Assembly (NCBI GenBank): GCA_004154925.1
Contig: QJNS01000021.1
Coordinates: 310,001 to 374,000 of the forward strand
Direction of reading: 5' to 3'
DNA from: Monosporascus cannonballus
Taxonomy: Eukaryota; Ascomycota; Sordariomycetes; Xylariales
DNA length: 64,000 bases
Positions 23,901 through 37,155 of this stretch are shown here, one piece after another; position 1 is the first letter of the stretch; each line of letters begins with the position of its first letter. The position numbers and the translations under genes are program-made. Under the pieces are notes generated by a model. It had not been told where the DNA came from. It was given only the letters and a program-made list of their open reading frames with translations, and made no database searches.

Positions 23901-25820
23901 CAATTTTTTATTTAAATAATTAATTTAATAATATTCGATGTTTAGTTATAGCATATTTGAATTATCGGTAAGCAATTATTATCCACAATTTACTGTTTTT
24001 TAAATACGAAAAATACAAAGCATTTTAGCAATAATTTCGAAAATCGACAGTATTTCTTTTATAATCGATTTGCTAAAGATCTTTTAAAAATACATTATTT
24101 ATTTCCGTTAAAATTATAAATAAGGTAAAACTTCGTAAACAATTCTTTGTTTGAAATTCTTTGATAATTTGATTTGTTATATTTTTAATAATCTTATATT
24201 AAAACTTTGAAACGATTATTTTTATTTATAATATTGTAATAATATATTAAATAATGTTTTTAAATTTAGAAGTTATTATTTTAAATGGTTATTTAGTTAC
24301 TTTAAGTTTATTTTAATTATATTAATACTACGTTATATTCCTTTAAATCTATAGATTTGTGTTGAGCTTTTAAGTAATAAAGTATTTATCATATTTTATA
24401 TTTATATTTGTTATTATAGTCTATGAAATATCAATAGTTTAATTCTGTTTTGCTCATTAATAAAATATATTGAAGATTCTATGTAGTTAAGATTTAGTCA
24501 ATTAAAACTTTGTATTAATATATTCAAAATAATGTTAAAATTATACCGCGTTCTTGAAATAAAACAATACTAAAAAATAATTATTTAATCTTGTTTTTAA
24601 ATAAAAAAGTTAAAATAAATAATTTTATATTAATCTTTTTCATTTTCGCTGACAAAGTCTTAATTTTCGGTATTTGTATTTATACAAAATGGTAATTTAC
24701 ATTTTTGTAACAATTTAAACTTGGTAATAATATCCGGTATAATATAATTTTAGTTTAAAATTCTGAGACCTATTCTTACGATATATTTATATATTTTAAT
24801 TTGGATTTTCAAGTTAATAAAGTTAATAACGGTTTGTATTATTATATTTAAAACTTACTTTAGAAACCTTTCTTAAGCTTTTCAAGTTTCTTTATTTTAT
24901 AATTCTCTTAAATTTATTCAGTATTATTTACATTGGTTTCGTACAATATATATTATTATTATAGTTATTATTTTTGCCGTAATATATATCTTTTAATATA
25001 TATCAATTTTTTAAATTTATTTATAGGTCTTTATTTCATTAATTAAATTCTATATCTGTATAAAATATAATATGTTATCAGGTTTTTATAACTAGCTATC
25101 CTTTTAATAAAAGTCTTGAATAAATTATCGCATTGTTTTAAAATTATATTTTTAAAAAGATTTATAATATATTTTTAACAATAATTCTTAAATATATATT
25201 AAATTAAGTTATTTATGAATTAATTCTTATATTAACTCTAAAAATAAACAAGTTTTTTTTACAGATTCTTTTAATTAATTTCCCAAAATTACCCGTTTAA
25301 TAGTATCGTTTTATAAAGAAATAATACAATATATCGATATTATCGTTTATTTATTTTATTATTCTGAAAATAATTAAGAAACTTGAATCTTTCTTTATAT
25401 GTACGTATAATACGTTCATAAATAAATAGTTTATATTGTTTATATATTGAATATTTTTGTAATTTATATTGTATAATATATTTTTTAATTTATTAAATAG
25501 AAATTTAAATATGAATATTTTTATTTGTTCTTAATATTTTGAACACTTTTTAAATTAAAAGTTTAGCTTTTTCCATTTCATATCGAATTCTTTATCGTAA
25601 TAACCTTTATTTTTACTGGGTTTAAATTATAATAATAATTTTATTAAAATTTCTTAAATTATTTTAAATTTCATTTCTAGTACTGGTTTGTAATTATTTT
25701 AAGTATATTTTTTTAAGATTCGTATAATTATAAACTTTATATACTGTGTTTCTATAATTAAAATAGGTAACTTTAATTTCGTTTATAAATAATATTAACA
25801 TTTATAAATCTTTATATAAT
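20950..25820 (-). pseudogene. pol remnant of the middle Gypsy element, reverse strand
   Basis: The region parallels 8.4-12.9 kb and 60.5-64 kb in order and orientation. From right to left these are the protease-side region (about 25-25.8 kb), reverse transcriptase (about 23.5-24.2 kb), RNase H, integrase and chromodomain (about 21 kb). It is among the most heavily mutated parts of the window; even the reverse-transcriptase active site is hard to read. The short open stretches at 21119-21322 (minus), 21907-22095 and 22602-22808 (plus) are low-complexity by-products of AT enrichment. Confidence 0.6.
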
Positions 25821-26190
25821 TGTTATAACCTGACAGGCTGCGGCCTCGGAAAACGGTTACAACAAGGAAATGACTAAGCCATATAGGTCAAGTCACGTAA
25901 TGGATCGACAGGATCCAACGTAAAGCCCATAAAGCCAGGTTCGACAGGATCGATCGTAGAGCCTATAAAGCCAAGCTCGACGAGTTAAAAAAATTAAGTA
26001 TAAAGTGTTTATTATTTTTATAGTTTAAATAATTTTTGCTTATAATAATAATTCGTTATTTAAGGTACTTTTGGAATTACGAAACGTAATATGATTATGG
26101 TATTTATTATTCAGATTTTTACGATATTTTTGTTAACATAAACATATATAATTAAGGTTTAATAATTAGTTAAACCTTTTAGCCGTTATA
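25821..26190 (+). repeat. 5' LTR of the innermost element
   Basis: 370 bp. It begins TGTTATAACCTGACAGGCTG and ends AGCCGTTATA. U3 contains two tandem copies of a unit of about 37 bp (AAGCCYATAAAGCCARGYTCGAC), reading as the reverse complement of the repeat in the LTR at 13868-14237. The second half is strongly RIPed compared with the 3' LTR of the same element. Confidence 0.8.
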
Positions 26191-29100
26191 TATTGCAAAC
26201 CTTCATTAATAATACCGTTAAACTTTAAGTAATATTAATTAACGTTATATTTATTAGTAAGTAGCCCGAATAATGTATTTACTAAGTTTTTAATTACACG
26301 GATATTAAAATGGAATCCGAGGAAAAAAAGGAAAAGCCTCGTTTTTTTCGCGAAACAGTTTTTCGACGTTTAGATGCCATGAACGAACGTATTTTTTAGT
26401 TCGAAAGAGATAATAATAATCTTACGACGTGCTTTTAAGCTGCGTATAAGCAACTTAAAAAAAAGGAAAAGCTCCCGAGACCGGGAAGCCCTTTTACTTA
26501 AGCCAGATTATTTAGCTGAATTTTATTAAGGAACCAGGAAAAGGTTTTAAATTTTTAAGCCAGAATTTTTCGACGAAACTTTAATTAAGTTATAATTGTT
26601 CTTAATTTAATACCGAATATATTTTAAGTAATAGCTTATTCGACGTATTATATTTATTATGTAAATTAAATTTATAATTAGACGGCTTATCAAAAATACG
26701 ATTATTTAGTTCGAACCTATAATAAGAAAGTACGTTATTTTATTAATTTAAAAACGAAACCCAAAAGTAATGCGAATTTATAACGATTATAAATAATTTA
26801 AGTAAATATTAAAGAAAGTTTTCAGAATAGTAAACGAAAAAATAAAAGCCGAAATATATATTTAATAATTATAATAAAAAGGATTATTATTAAGTGACGA
26901 CAGTGGGTTGGTTTAGTTAGTAGCTAAATTAAATTAAAAATAAAACGTATTAATAAATAAGCTTTTTCGACGGCTTAAAGAAAAAAATGGAAAAAAGATT
27001 TTTTTCGCTTAATCGGCCTAATTATTAATCAAATTATATCGTTATAGTAATTAATAATACATATAACGTATTAAGGGCATTAATGAAAATAATAATAATA
27101 AACCCCGATATATAGTTAATACTAGCGCTTTTTGACGTAATAATATTTTTTACTGCATAAAACCAGGATTTAAAAAATTAAAAGTTACGTAGAAGAAAAA
27201 TTAGAGTCAAATTAAGTGTTATAATTGCAATAAAATAGGACATAAGGTATCGTTATATAAAGTACTTAAAAACTCCCGTTAAAATAATTGAAAATTTGTT
27301 TTTAAAAGATAATCCAGAAAGAACTAAAAGGACGGAGACAAATCTATTAATATAATTTAGCCTAAGTATATACCAGGTCCCTTATAGCGAAAGGTCCAAT
27401 AAGAAATACGAAAAACTAGAAAACTAACTTAATAAATATTACGAGCATAATAAGAAATATTATAAAGATTGTTATGCGAATACCAGAATTGGATTAAAAC
27501 AGTTTGTCCCAGAATACTTATTCGATATAGCAGAATATACGCTATATATTATCGACGACGAAAATATCCCGATTACGAAAAATAGGAATAACATATTTAC
27601 GACCGGATTATCCGGATGTATTACGTAAGATTTGATTTTTTTTTAAAAAATTATAGCGGAAATAATAAGGACGATAAATAATGATATCGATATTTTCGAA
27701 TTATAAACTTAAAAAACGTTTAATAATTGGCCGTAGTAAAAAATTGGTCCAAAAAAAAGTAATACCTATAGAAAAACTTTTTTTATTATTATGGATAATA
27801 TAATTGTTAAACGAAAAAGGAATTAATTTAATGTATAGTAAAAACCATTATTAAAAAGTTATTACAGAACTCCATTTTCAATTAGGAATTATTATATATT
27901 ATTATAAAAAGAAAGTTATTAAAAAATACGATAATTTATAGAAGATTTTTAAATTAATAATTAGGATAACGCATAATAAGATATAATCGTAAACATAAAA
28001 AATTAATTTATTCGACAGATAGAAACATTATAGCAAAAATAAAAATAATTAATACGGTTCGAAAAAACAGTACGCCGGCAATAATAATAAATATAGCAAC
28101 TTAATGCATGAAACGAAAAAATATAAATAAGGTTTAATAGATTCGACAAAAGTTAAAAAAAGTTACTTATAAAAGAACGATAAAATAACGAAACTTAAAA
28201 AAATTAAAAGGAATCGCCGAAAAAGGTTTTAAATGTAACAATAAGAAATATTAATAATTTTATTATTTTAAATATACGAATTGGAACCCTATTGATATAC
28301 CGTAATGGTAGATTACGGAATTTTGGGCAGGAATTATATTATACTAAATATAGTTAATAAATTTAAATTATTATAAAAGTATAAGTTAAAACCTTATATA
28401 ATGGCGAAAACCGAAAATTAGAAATTTGTTTCCGATTATGAAAAATATATGCGAAATTAATTGTTTTAAAATTTTTATTTAAGGATAATATTAAATAGTT
28501 AATTGCGATATCGTTTTATTTAAGAATTACGATATAATCTTGGGATTATTATGGATATGCTAGTACGAAATTATAATTAATAAAAAAACTGGTTAAATAA
28601 AATTTATTTTATTCTTTATTAATAAACGAAAAAAATTAAGATTTTAATATTCGATCCATAATAACAATAAATGCAGATATAAGGATATAATAAAAACTGA
28701 ATTACCGAAAGGAATTAGATGTAAAAAAAACGGGCATTAAAGAAAAATACGACGTATTATTATTATTATTAAAGCGAAATTAAAGTAATTAAATAACGAT
28801 TTAAAATAAAAACAACAGTTCCGAAAATTAAACAATCTAATTGATATATTATTATAATATTATAGATATAAGTAGATTTTCAAAAAGGAATTCGATACGA
28901 AATTATTAAAATATAACGGATTGGATTATGAAATAGTTTTTAAGGAAAGATCCTTTATAAAGTTTTACCTTATTTATAATTTTAACGGAAATAAGTTACG
29001 TATTTTTAAAGAATACCTGGAAAATCGGTTAAAAAAAGATGAATTCGATTTTCAAAATTACTAATAAAATATCTTATGTTTTTCATATTTTAAAAAATGA

Positions 29101-32100
29101 AAAATTGCTATTTATAATTAATTATCGTTAATTAAATAATATCATTTATTAAACATCGAATATTATAATGCTGAATTAGAGAAATAAAAAAACCGATTTT
29201 GTGGAACAAAATAATTGATAATATTTAATGTTAGAAATAAATATAACTTTATTAAAATTAAAAAAACGAATAAAAAATAACTTTTAACACGAAATACGGA
29301 TTATTTAAATATTTGGTTATATTAATAGGATTTACGAACGTATTAATCACTTTTTAACGGATAATTAATTATATATTACGAAAATGCCTTAATATTTTCG
29401 TTTTATGTTAGTTCGATGATATTTTTATTTTTTTAGGAAAAATAGAACAGTATACGTAAAATCCGGTTATAAAAATTTTCAAGTTTTATAAAAGGTAAGA
29501 TTATTTATTAACGCAGAAAAAAAATCAATTTTATAAATAAAAATTAAAATATTTAAGATATATTATGACTCCAGAATATATTAGGATAAACCTGAAGAAA
29601 ATTGCTATAATTACAGAATGGAAAACGTTAACGATAGTTAAAAAGGTATAGGAAATTTGTTCGAAATTTTAGCAAAATAATTGTACCTTTAACGAACCTT
29701 ATGAAAGAAAAAATTAAAATAGACACTAAATACGGAAAAAGCATTTTAAAGTATTAAAAATGTAATCACCAGCAAACTAGTATTAATTATATACGATTAA
29801 CACCGTTTTTTTAAATTAAAAACCGATATTTCGGATTAAGTACTAAGTATAATAATCGGAGAACGAAATAATTAAAGCAAATTATATCTTATTTCTTTTA
29901 TATAAATTAAAAAAACCGAATTTAATTACGGTATTCTAAATAAGGAATTTATAGCGTTTATAATGCCATTTCGAAAATATAGGTGTTGCTAAAAGGGAAA
30001 TTTATACTGGGTTAAGGTTTATACGGATTATTAAAATCTTACCCGGTTTATTATAACTACAGAATTTATGAAATAATAATTAAGATACATAAAAAGAATT
30101 GGGAAACTTTAATTTCATTATTATTTATAGAAAAAGTTTAAAAAATAATAAAGTTAAAATTTTAAATAAATAATTAAATTTCGAAAAGAAATTAATTAAA
30201 ATTAGCTACATAATTTTCGATATTATTATAAAAAGAATATTTACATTTATAACAAAATACGATAATTCGGGTAATATATTATAATATATATTAAAAAGTC
30301 TAATAATATAACGTTAGCTTTCGAGAAAATTAAAGAATAAACAGGATATAAATTTTTAAGGTATACGGGAAAACCTAATACGAAAAATATATAAATATTA
30401 ATTTTACGAATATTCAGGGATTTAAAAAACGCTAAAACGATTTTAACGTATATATTTCTCTCTTAAAATACAATTAATAATATAAAAATTCATACAATAA
30501 CACGATGTTTACGCTAAAGTAAATATTCGATTATATAAGCCATATAAAAAATTACAGCTATTACTAATCGTAAAATAACCATAATATTTAATTATATTTA
30601 ACTTTTTTACTATATTTCCTATGTCCAAAAATCCAGCTACAGAAATATATTACAATAGCATTTTCGTAATCGTCGACCAATTTACGAAAATCTCCTATTT
30701 CTTACTATACCCGAAGGATATAAACGCCAAATAAATAATACACATTTTTTAAAAATATATCTTTAGCATATACGGATTACTTATAAAAGTTATTTTAAAT
30801 AAAGGATCGATATTTGTATCTAAGTTTTGGTAAAGCCTTATAGTACAAATCGGCTTAAATTATAAATTATTTCACGTATTTAAACCATAAACAAATAAAT
30901 AAACAAAATCAAGAAATTAAATTTTAAAGCTTTGTTTACGATAATATACTAATTATAAATAAAGTAATTAGGTTAAGATATTATTAATCATATAATTAAC
31001 TTATAATACCAATTTTTACAAAAACACTAATATAAAATTAACAATTTCAAACTTTAATTTTATTTCAAAAGTTTACAAAAATTTACGCGATAACGGACTA
31101 ATTAACATCAAAGTAATTTTTACATTAAAATAATTATGATAATAAATTAAGAAATAAAGAATAAAACTGGAATTTATACGAAATTAAATAAGTAAATATT
31201 ATCACCAAAAAAATGAAAGAAAATTAATCTTAAAAAAGGGAAAATTAATTTTTCTCGTTACCAAAAATATTTAAATAAAATAACTTAATAAAAAATTCGA
31301 TTTTAAATATATCGATTTATATAAAATCGCCAAAGAAAACTCAGAAATAATTATTAATTACAGTTTCTATTAAAAATTAAATTCTATCAAATTTTTTATG
31401 CTTTTTTATTCGAATTAAGAACGGATATAATTAAAGTATATACGGCATAAAACGATATAAATGTAAAAAACGAACAAATATATAAAGTGGAAAAAATTAT
31501 CGATATATAAAAACAAAACAAACTTACTTAATACCTAATTAAATGAAAAATATATCCGGATTTCAAAAATATCTAGAAACCCGCTAAAAGCCTTATTAGC
31601 GCTTAACACCTCTTAAAAAGATTTTACCAGGAACGCCGAGGTTAATAAAATTAAAAGTTTCCTAATTGATGGACGACTAATCGATAAAGTTAAAGTTGGA
31701 CCCGTCAAAAGAAGTTACGGCTTTTACCGATATAGCCTAGGCGGCCTTGAATTCGGCCTGCTTTTTTTAACGTTCTAATTTATTTAACTGCTTTAGAAAC
31801 CGAAGTCCACGAAAAAGCATACGTATTATATGGTCGGCCTATAATTTCTTTTATTTTCGAAAACGGCAAACTTTAGCCTACGCTTATTCCGTTTTTTTTT
31901 CAGCTTTTTTACGTTTTATCTTAACCTTAAGGTAATTAAAAATAGGTTTTTCGAATTGAGAAGTAAAAAGACCGTTAACGTTATAAAAACCTTAATTCCG
32001 CGTTACGTATTTTTCGTACCGGACAAAATCGGAACGAAAAGGTACGACAAAATAATAACCCGTAATGAAAATAATAAGAACACATAAGCATATCCACGGC

Positions 32101-32248
32101 TCGAAAAATAATCAACTTGAACAAATTATTTCGTCCTTTCGTTTTTCTGTTAATCGGTTTTTCGATACGACCCAATATAATAACGAAAAAAAGGATTTAC
32201 AAAAGAAAGAAAATTCTTCGGAGCGAAAATTATGGAAAAAAAGGATCA

Positions 32249-32617
32249 TATTATAACCTGACAAATTACAGCCTCGGAAAACGGTCGTAATAAGGAAATA
32301 ACTAAGCCATACAGGTCAAATCACGAAATAACTTGACAAGATCGAACGTAAAGCTCACAAAGCCAGGTTCGACAGGATCGATCGTAAAGCCCATAAAGCC
32401 AGGCTTAACGGGTTAAAAAAATTAAATATAAAACGTTCATTATTTCCATAGTTTAAATAACTTCAGTTTGCAATAATAATTCGTTACCTAAGGCACCCTT
32501 GGTATTACGAGACGTAATACGTTATTGTATCTATTGCTCAGTTTCCCACGATACTCCTGCCAACATAAACCCGCACGACTAAGGTTTAATAGTTGGTTAA
32601 ACAGCCTAGCCGTAACA
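32249..32617 (+). repeat. 3' LTR of the innermost element
   Basis: 369 bp from TATTATAACCTGACAAATTA to CTAGCCGTAACA, preceded by the polypurine tract. The U5 half (AGTTTCCCACGATACTCC, AACATAAACCCGCACGACTA) is nearly unmutated, whereas the matching part of the 5' LTR at about 26.1 kb reads AGATTTTTACGATATTTTTG. The two LTRs therefore differ by RIP, not by time alone. Confidence 0.8.
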
Positions 32618-32622
32618 ACAAT

Positions 32623-33341
32623 ACCGTTGAAAATAAAAAATACGTTTTATTTTTTCTTTTAATTTAATTTGGTATAGCGAAAAGTGAAAATGTATTATTG
32701 TTTTAGAATTATCCGTGATCAATTGTTATTATTGTTATAATATATGCATTTAAAATAATTAATTGTTTAATTCGAACGATTTCTTTTTTTTACATTATGT
32801 TTAATTTTTATAAAATATATCGATAAAAATATTAATTTCGTTATTTTATTATCTAGCTTTAAATGCGAAAATTTTAAAAATGATTCTGTATTTACAAATT
32901 AGTGTTTTTATGCTAATTGTAAAGTTTTTTATATTTTAAATTATCTTTTATCTGGATTACCGATATTATTACCAAATTTATATTCGAAATTAATTTATAA
33001 AAAAGGTTTCGTTGATAAATTTTATTTTATTTGATCTTTCTTTTTTCAAATACCGTCTTATAAAAGCGACGTATTAATTAATCGCATCTTTTATTGAGCA
33101 TGCGTTTACTACCACAATTTAATTTATGAGCTTATAAAAGGAAAAATAACGAAAAGTAAATACTTACTTAAATAAATATACTTCAAATTCTTTTACTATT
33201 ATACAGTTTTAATATTTTAACTCTTATTTTAATAAGGAAAGTTAATACAAGTAAAACCGTTTTAACTGAATTAATAAAGACTTAAGTTTGGTTTTTAATA
33301 TCCGAATTCGGGTCTAAAATTGTTAAATAAAAGCTTTTCAA
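32623..33341 (-). pseudogene. gag-side remnant of the middle Gypsy element
   Basis: This is the piece of the reverse middle element that lies right of the innermost insertion. It leads into the LTR at about 33342-33671 and resembles the gag end of the 8292-14237 element (compare ATAAAAGCTTTTCAAATGATG near 33.33 kb with ATAAAAGCTTATAACATATA at 13.85 kb). No reading frame survives. Confidence 0.55.
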
Positions 33342-33671
33342 ATGATGGCCGATATGTTAATAATATTAAATTTTATTTAAAATTGAATATGATTTTTAAA
33401 TAATAAATATAATAATTAATTAAGTTTTGTAATTTTAATAAGATTTTAAATACGAAAAGTATATTATACATTATTATTATTTAAGCTATAAAAATAACGT
33501 ACGTATATATTTTATTTTAGTTTCTTAACTTAGTATTAATAAATTAGTAATTTGGCTCACTGGTTTGCTATAAGTGAGTTAGTAATTCGTTACATAACCT
33601 AACCTCTATGGTATTCTTGACTGTTCCTATTATGACCGTTTCTAAAGGCCGTAACCTGTTAGAACGTAACA
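33342..33671 (-). repeat. 5' LTR of the middle element
   Basis: About 330 bp ending ACCTGTTAGAACGTAACA at 33671, directly followed by the CTAAA target duplication. It carries the TATTATGACCGTTTCTAAAGG block typical of the family. The left end is placed by alignment and uncertain by about 15 bp. Confidence 0.7.
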
Positions 33672-33676
33672 CTAAA

Positions 33677-36600
33677 AGGATAAAATATAAAAAGAAAATA
33701 GATATTAAAGAAATACAACTTATTATTATTGTCAAAAGAGAACTTAAGTAATTTAATAACAATTTAAAATAAGAGCTTTAAAAGGTAAAGGGATTTAAAT
33801 AATACATTATTATAATATTATAAACACGAATAATTTTGTTAAAAATTAATTATAAGATTACTAAAATATAATAAATTAAATTATGAAATAATTTTAATGA
33901 ACAATTTAGTTACGAGATTTTACATTATTTTATATTTTTAGTATTTAAGAGAATAACAAATTATAATTTGTAATTGTTAAAATAAAGAGTCGATTTTATA
34001 AGATTAAAGAGTATATCGTATTGAAGTTTAAAAATAAATAGAATTTTATTAAAATTTAAAACAATACGAATAAAAATTAAGTTTGAAAATTAAATACGGA
34101 TAATTTAAATATTTAGTTATATTAATATATTTTATAAACTTATTAATTATTTTTTAATAAATAATAAATTATGTATTACGAAAGTAGGTTGATATCTGTG
34201 TTATATATTACGTGAATAAAATTTATATTTATTCGAAAACTGAAGTGAGTTTGTCAAAATACGTGGATACAAAGTTTTAAATTTTATAAAACTTTAAATT
34301 ATTAGTTAACGTAAAAAGAAATTAATTTCGTAATTAAAGGTACAGAATATTTCAAATATATTATTATTGCGTAAAATATTAAAACAAACCTTTTAAGAAT
34401 TCTATTAATTATGAAAAAATAAAAATTAATAATATTTCAAATAATATAAGTATTTCTTGAATGTATTATTTATTATAAGAAATATATCCGAAACTTCTAA
34501 AAAATTTAAAATACTTTTATTTAATGGGATTCAAAAAGAATATAGATAAATGACATAAATAAAACAACGTTCTATGAAATTAAAAATATGATTATTAACG
34601 AATTAATATTAATTATATATGATTTAAAATATCTCATCGAATTAAAAACAGATAGTGTAAATTATATATTAAAAATAATAATTATATAACGAAATAATTA
34701 AAAGAAATAGAATCTATTTAAGTTATGTCCGATAAGGAATTTATGGCTATTATTATAGTTTTTCGAAAATTTAAATATTTCTTTAAGGAAAGTCTTTATT
34801 AAGGTAAGGTTTATAGAAATTATTAAAATATTATCTCCTTTATTACGACTAAAACATTTACGAAACAATAATTATAATACGTAAAACAAATGGAAAATTT
34901 AATTTTGCTATTATTTATAAAAACGGTTTAAAAAAATAACAAAATAAAAACCTTAAAAAACGGACTAAAGTTCCAAAAACACGTAATTAAAATAAATCAT
35001 ATTATTTTCGATAATATTTTAAAAACATTATTTGCATTTATATTAAATTATAATAATCCGCGTTATATTTTATAAAGAATAATAAAACTTTAATGAATAT
35101 AAAAGAATTTGTAAAAAATAAAAAAGTAAATAATTCACATATTCCGAGAAACTACTAAAAGGATTGAGTATATATATAAATATCGATTATACAAATATCT
35201 AAGGATATATAAAACTTTAAAAAAACTTTAACGTATTTATTATGCCGTTAAAATAAAACCAAAAATTTGAGAATTATAATAATATATGGTTTTTATAATA
35301 AAATTAAAAGATAACAACGTAACTATTACGGCACAGAAGAACAAGAGTCTAGCCATTACACCACTAAAAGTGGAACGTTGTCAGGTCGAGTTCTAACCGC
35401 CTTGTTCTGCTCTATATACCAACAAAGTGCCACTTAGGACTGTAAAAGTAACCCTTATAGAAAAATATAATTATTATTAATTTAAAATCTTATGAAATTT
35501 GGTTATTGTAAAATGTATTATTAAATGTTCCTTAATTAAAAATTTAACAACAGAAATTTAAAACCATAGTAATTTAGTCATTATTAATAAATTTAAAAAG
35601 ATAATATTTTATATTAATCAAAATTCACTAATACTAAATAAATAATATAGATATTTTGAAATACATATTTTAATATATAAAAATTATTATATAAAACTAT
35701 TTTCGATTAAAAGGGATATTTATATCGAAATTTTAACAAAGCTTTATAATATATATCGGTTTAAATTTTAAATTATTTAATGCATTTAAATCTTAAATTA
35801 AGAAATAAACGAAACGATTAATATATATGTGTAAAAAATATTTTTAAAATATTACATTAATTACAAATAAATTAATAAAGTCAAAAAATGTTTATTATCT
35901 ATTTAGGGTATAATATTAATTATTATAAAAGTATCAATATAATTTTAATAAATCTAAATTTTGATTTCATATTTAAAACGCATAAAATTATTTACGGCGA
36001 ATTTATTAACCTTATAGTAATATTCACCTTAAAATAGCTTAAATAATTATGTTAAAAAAAGATAATGCTAAAATTTATACATAATGAAATAAGTAAGTAT
36101 TATAAAAAAAGAGCTAAAAAGATTAACATTTTAAGAAAAAAAGTAATGTACTTCGTTATTAAATATATTTAAACGAAAAGATCCAATAAAGTATTTGATT
36201 TTAAATATATCGGCCTACATAAAATTACTAAAATAATTTCAGAACATAATTATTAATTAAAGTTTTTATGTAAAGTTAAGTCTTATGTCTTCTTTATATC
36301 TTTTTACTTAAATTAACGACAGTTATTATTAAAGTTTAAATGAGATAAAATAATGTAAAACTAAAAGATAAAATTATATAGTTATTAAAAAGAATGCTTA
36401 ATTTATAAAAAGAATACGGATATACCTAGTACTTAATTAAATACAAAGATTATCCGAATTTCGAAAATACTTAAAAATTCGTAAAAAATCTTATAAATAT
36501 CTAACGTTTATTAAAGAATTTCTATTAGTAACGCCGACAATATTAAGAATAGTTTTCTAATTAAAATCCTCGGAGATAGACTAGGCAAAAAGGCTAATAA

Positions 36601-37155
36601 AGAGCGTATTCAGAGCAGTTTCGATTGTTACGCGTTTTTGTTTTTTTTAATTTATTTACTAATTAAAACTCGTAATTAATAGTTTTAACGTTTTTTTATA
36701 AAATTCTTTTAAATAACGTAAAAGAAAAAGACGACCAAAAGTTTGGTTAATATTACGTTATTTATACGTTATATTTTTCTGTATTTTCTATTAAAGTTAT
36801 TAAAATGATGTTTCGATAATATTTTGTTCCCGATTTAAATAGTTCTTCTTCTAATACCATATAAAAAATAGATTAGCACGCCGAAATTATTGCAACGGCG
36901 ACGATTTTTGATATATTTGTCATAGCGACAAATCTTTTAAATTATTTAATGTTTGGTATTATTTTCGAAATATAACATAAACGGCGTTATTTTAAAATTA
37001 GGGTTCATAATATAAATAATTAAAAATTTGAGGTTAGTTTTTTTAAAAATGGGACGGCTATAAAATTTACAGATAACAATATAACTTACTATAATGAAAT
37101 AAATTTATTACGAATAACTTGTTAAGAACTAAGGTTTTCAAAAAAAAGAAGATCG
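33677..37155 (+). pseudogene. Reverse transcriptase, integrase and chromodomain remnant of the outer Gypsy element
   Basis: Plus-strand sequence continues the outer element after the insertion and runs parallel to about 28.74-32.2 kb of the innermost element. Near 33.70-33.83 kb the two share ATATTAAAGAAATACAAC-like and TACATTATTATAATATTATA stretches. A chromodomain can be read at about 36.40-36.54 kb (YPNFENT). A 125-bp GC-normal patch sits inside it (35325-35455). The 3' LTR follows at 37156. Confidence 0.65.
35325..35455. other. GC-normal patch with a small inverted repeat inside RIPed pol
   Basis: About 125 bp with normal composition inside DNA of about 80% AT. AGAACAAG (about 35337-35344) pairs with CTTGTTCT further on (about 35401-35408), closing a domain of about 70 nt. 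Inside are a CCACTAAAAGTGG hairpin and a GTCAGGTCGAGTTCTAACC stretch that resembles a decayed tRNA T-arm. The size and closing stem are tRNA-like, but the anticodon arm does not fit a tRNA. I do not see this patch in the related elements of the window. It could be a small insertion, a tRNA relic or a chance fold. Confidence 0.3.

Larger units (their letters stand above)
25821..32617 (+). mobile_element. Innermost element: complete forward family-A Ty3/Gypsy chromovirus
   Basis: 6797 bp, starting TGTTATAACCTGACAGG and ending AGCCGTAACA. It is flanked by ATAAT (25816-25820) and ACAAT (32618-32622), a 5-bp target duplication with one C/T difference. Order: 5' LTR 25821-26190; gag; zinc knuckle at 27217-27258 (CYNCNKIGHKVSLY, CCHC with the last Cys turned to Tyr); reverse transcriptase with FDD at 29412-29420; integrase core (VIVDQFTKISYF near 30.68 kb, KGSIFVSKFW near 30.8 kb); chromodomain at about 31.48-31.65 kb (VEKIIDI, then LLKRFYQERRG); polypurine tract GGAAAAAAAGGA at 32234-32245; 3' LTR 32249-32617. 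All parts are present in canonical order, but many TAA/TAG codons make it inactive. Confidence 0.88.
20609..33671 (-). mobile_element. Middle element: reverse family-A Ty3/Gypsy with CTAAA target duplication
   Basis: It is bounded by identical pentamers CTAAA at 20604-20608 and 33672-33676. It starts TATAACAACTAG (a RIPed TGTGACGGCTAG) and ends CCTGTTAGAACGTAACA. In reverse orientation the 5' LTR is about 33342-33671, gag about 32623-33341, pol 20950-25820, and the 3' LTR 20609-20949. A polypurine tract (GGGAAAAAGAAAATCG on the minus strand) lies just right of the 3' LTR at about 20955-20971. It is interrupted by the forward element 25821-32617. Without it the length is about 6.26 kb, close to that of its relatives. 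The matching pentamers make this a clean insertion into the outer element. Confidence 0.85.
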
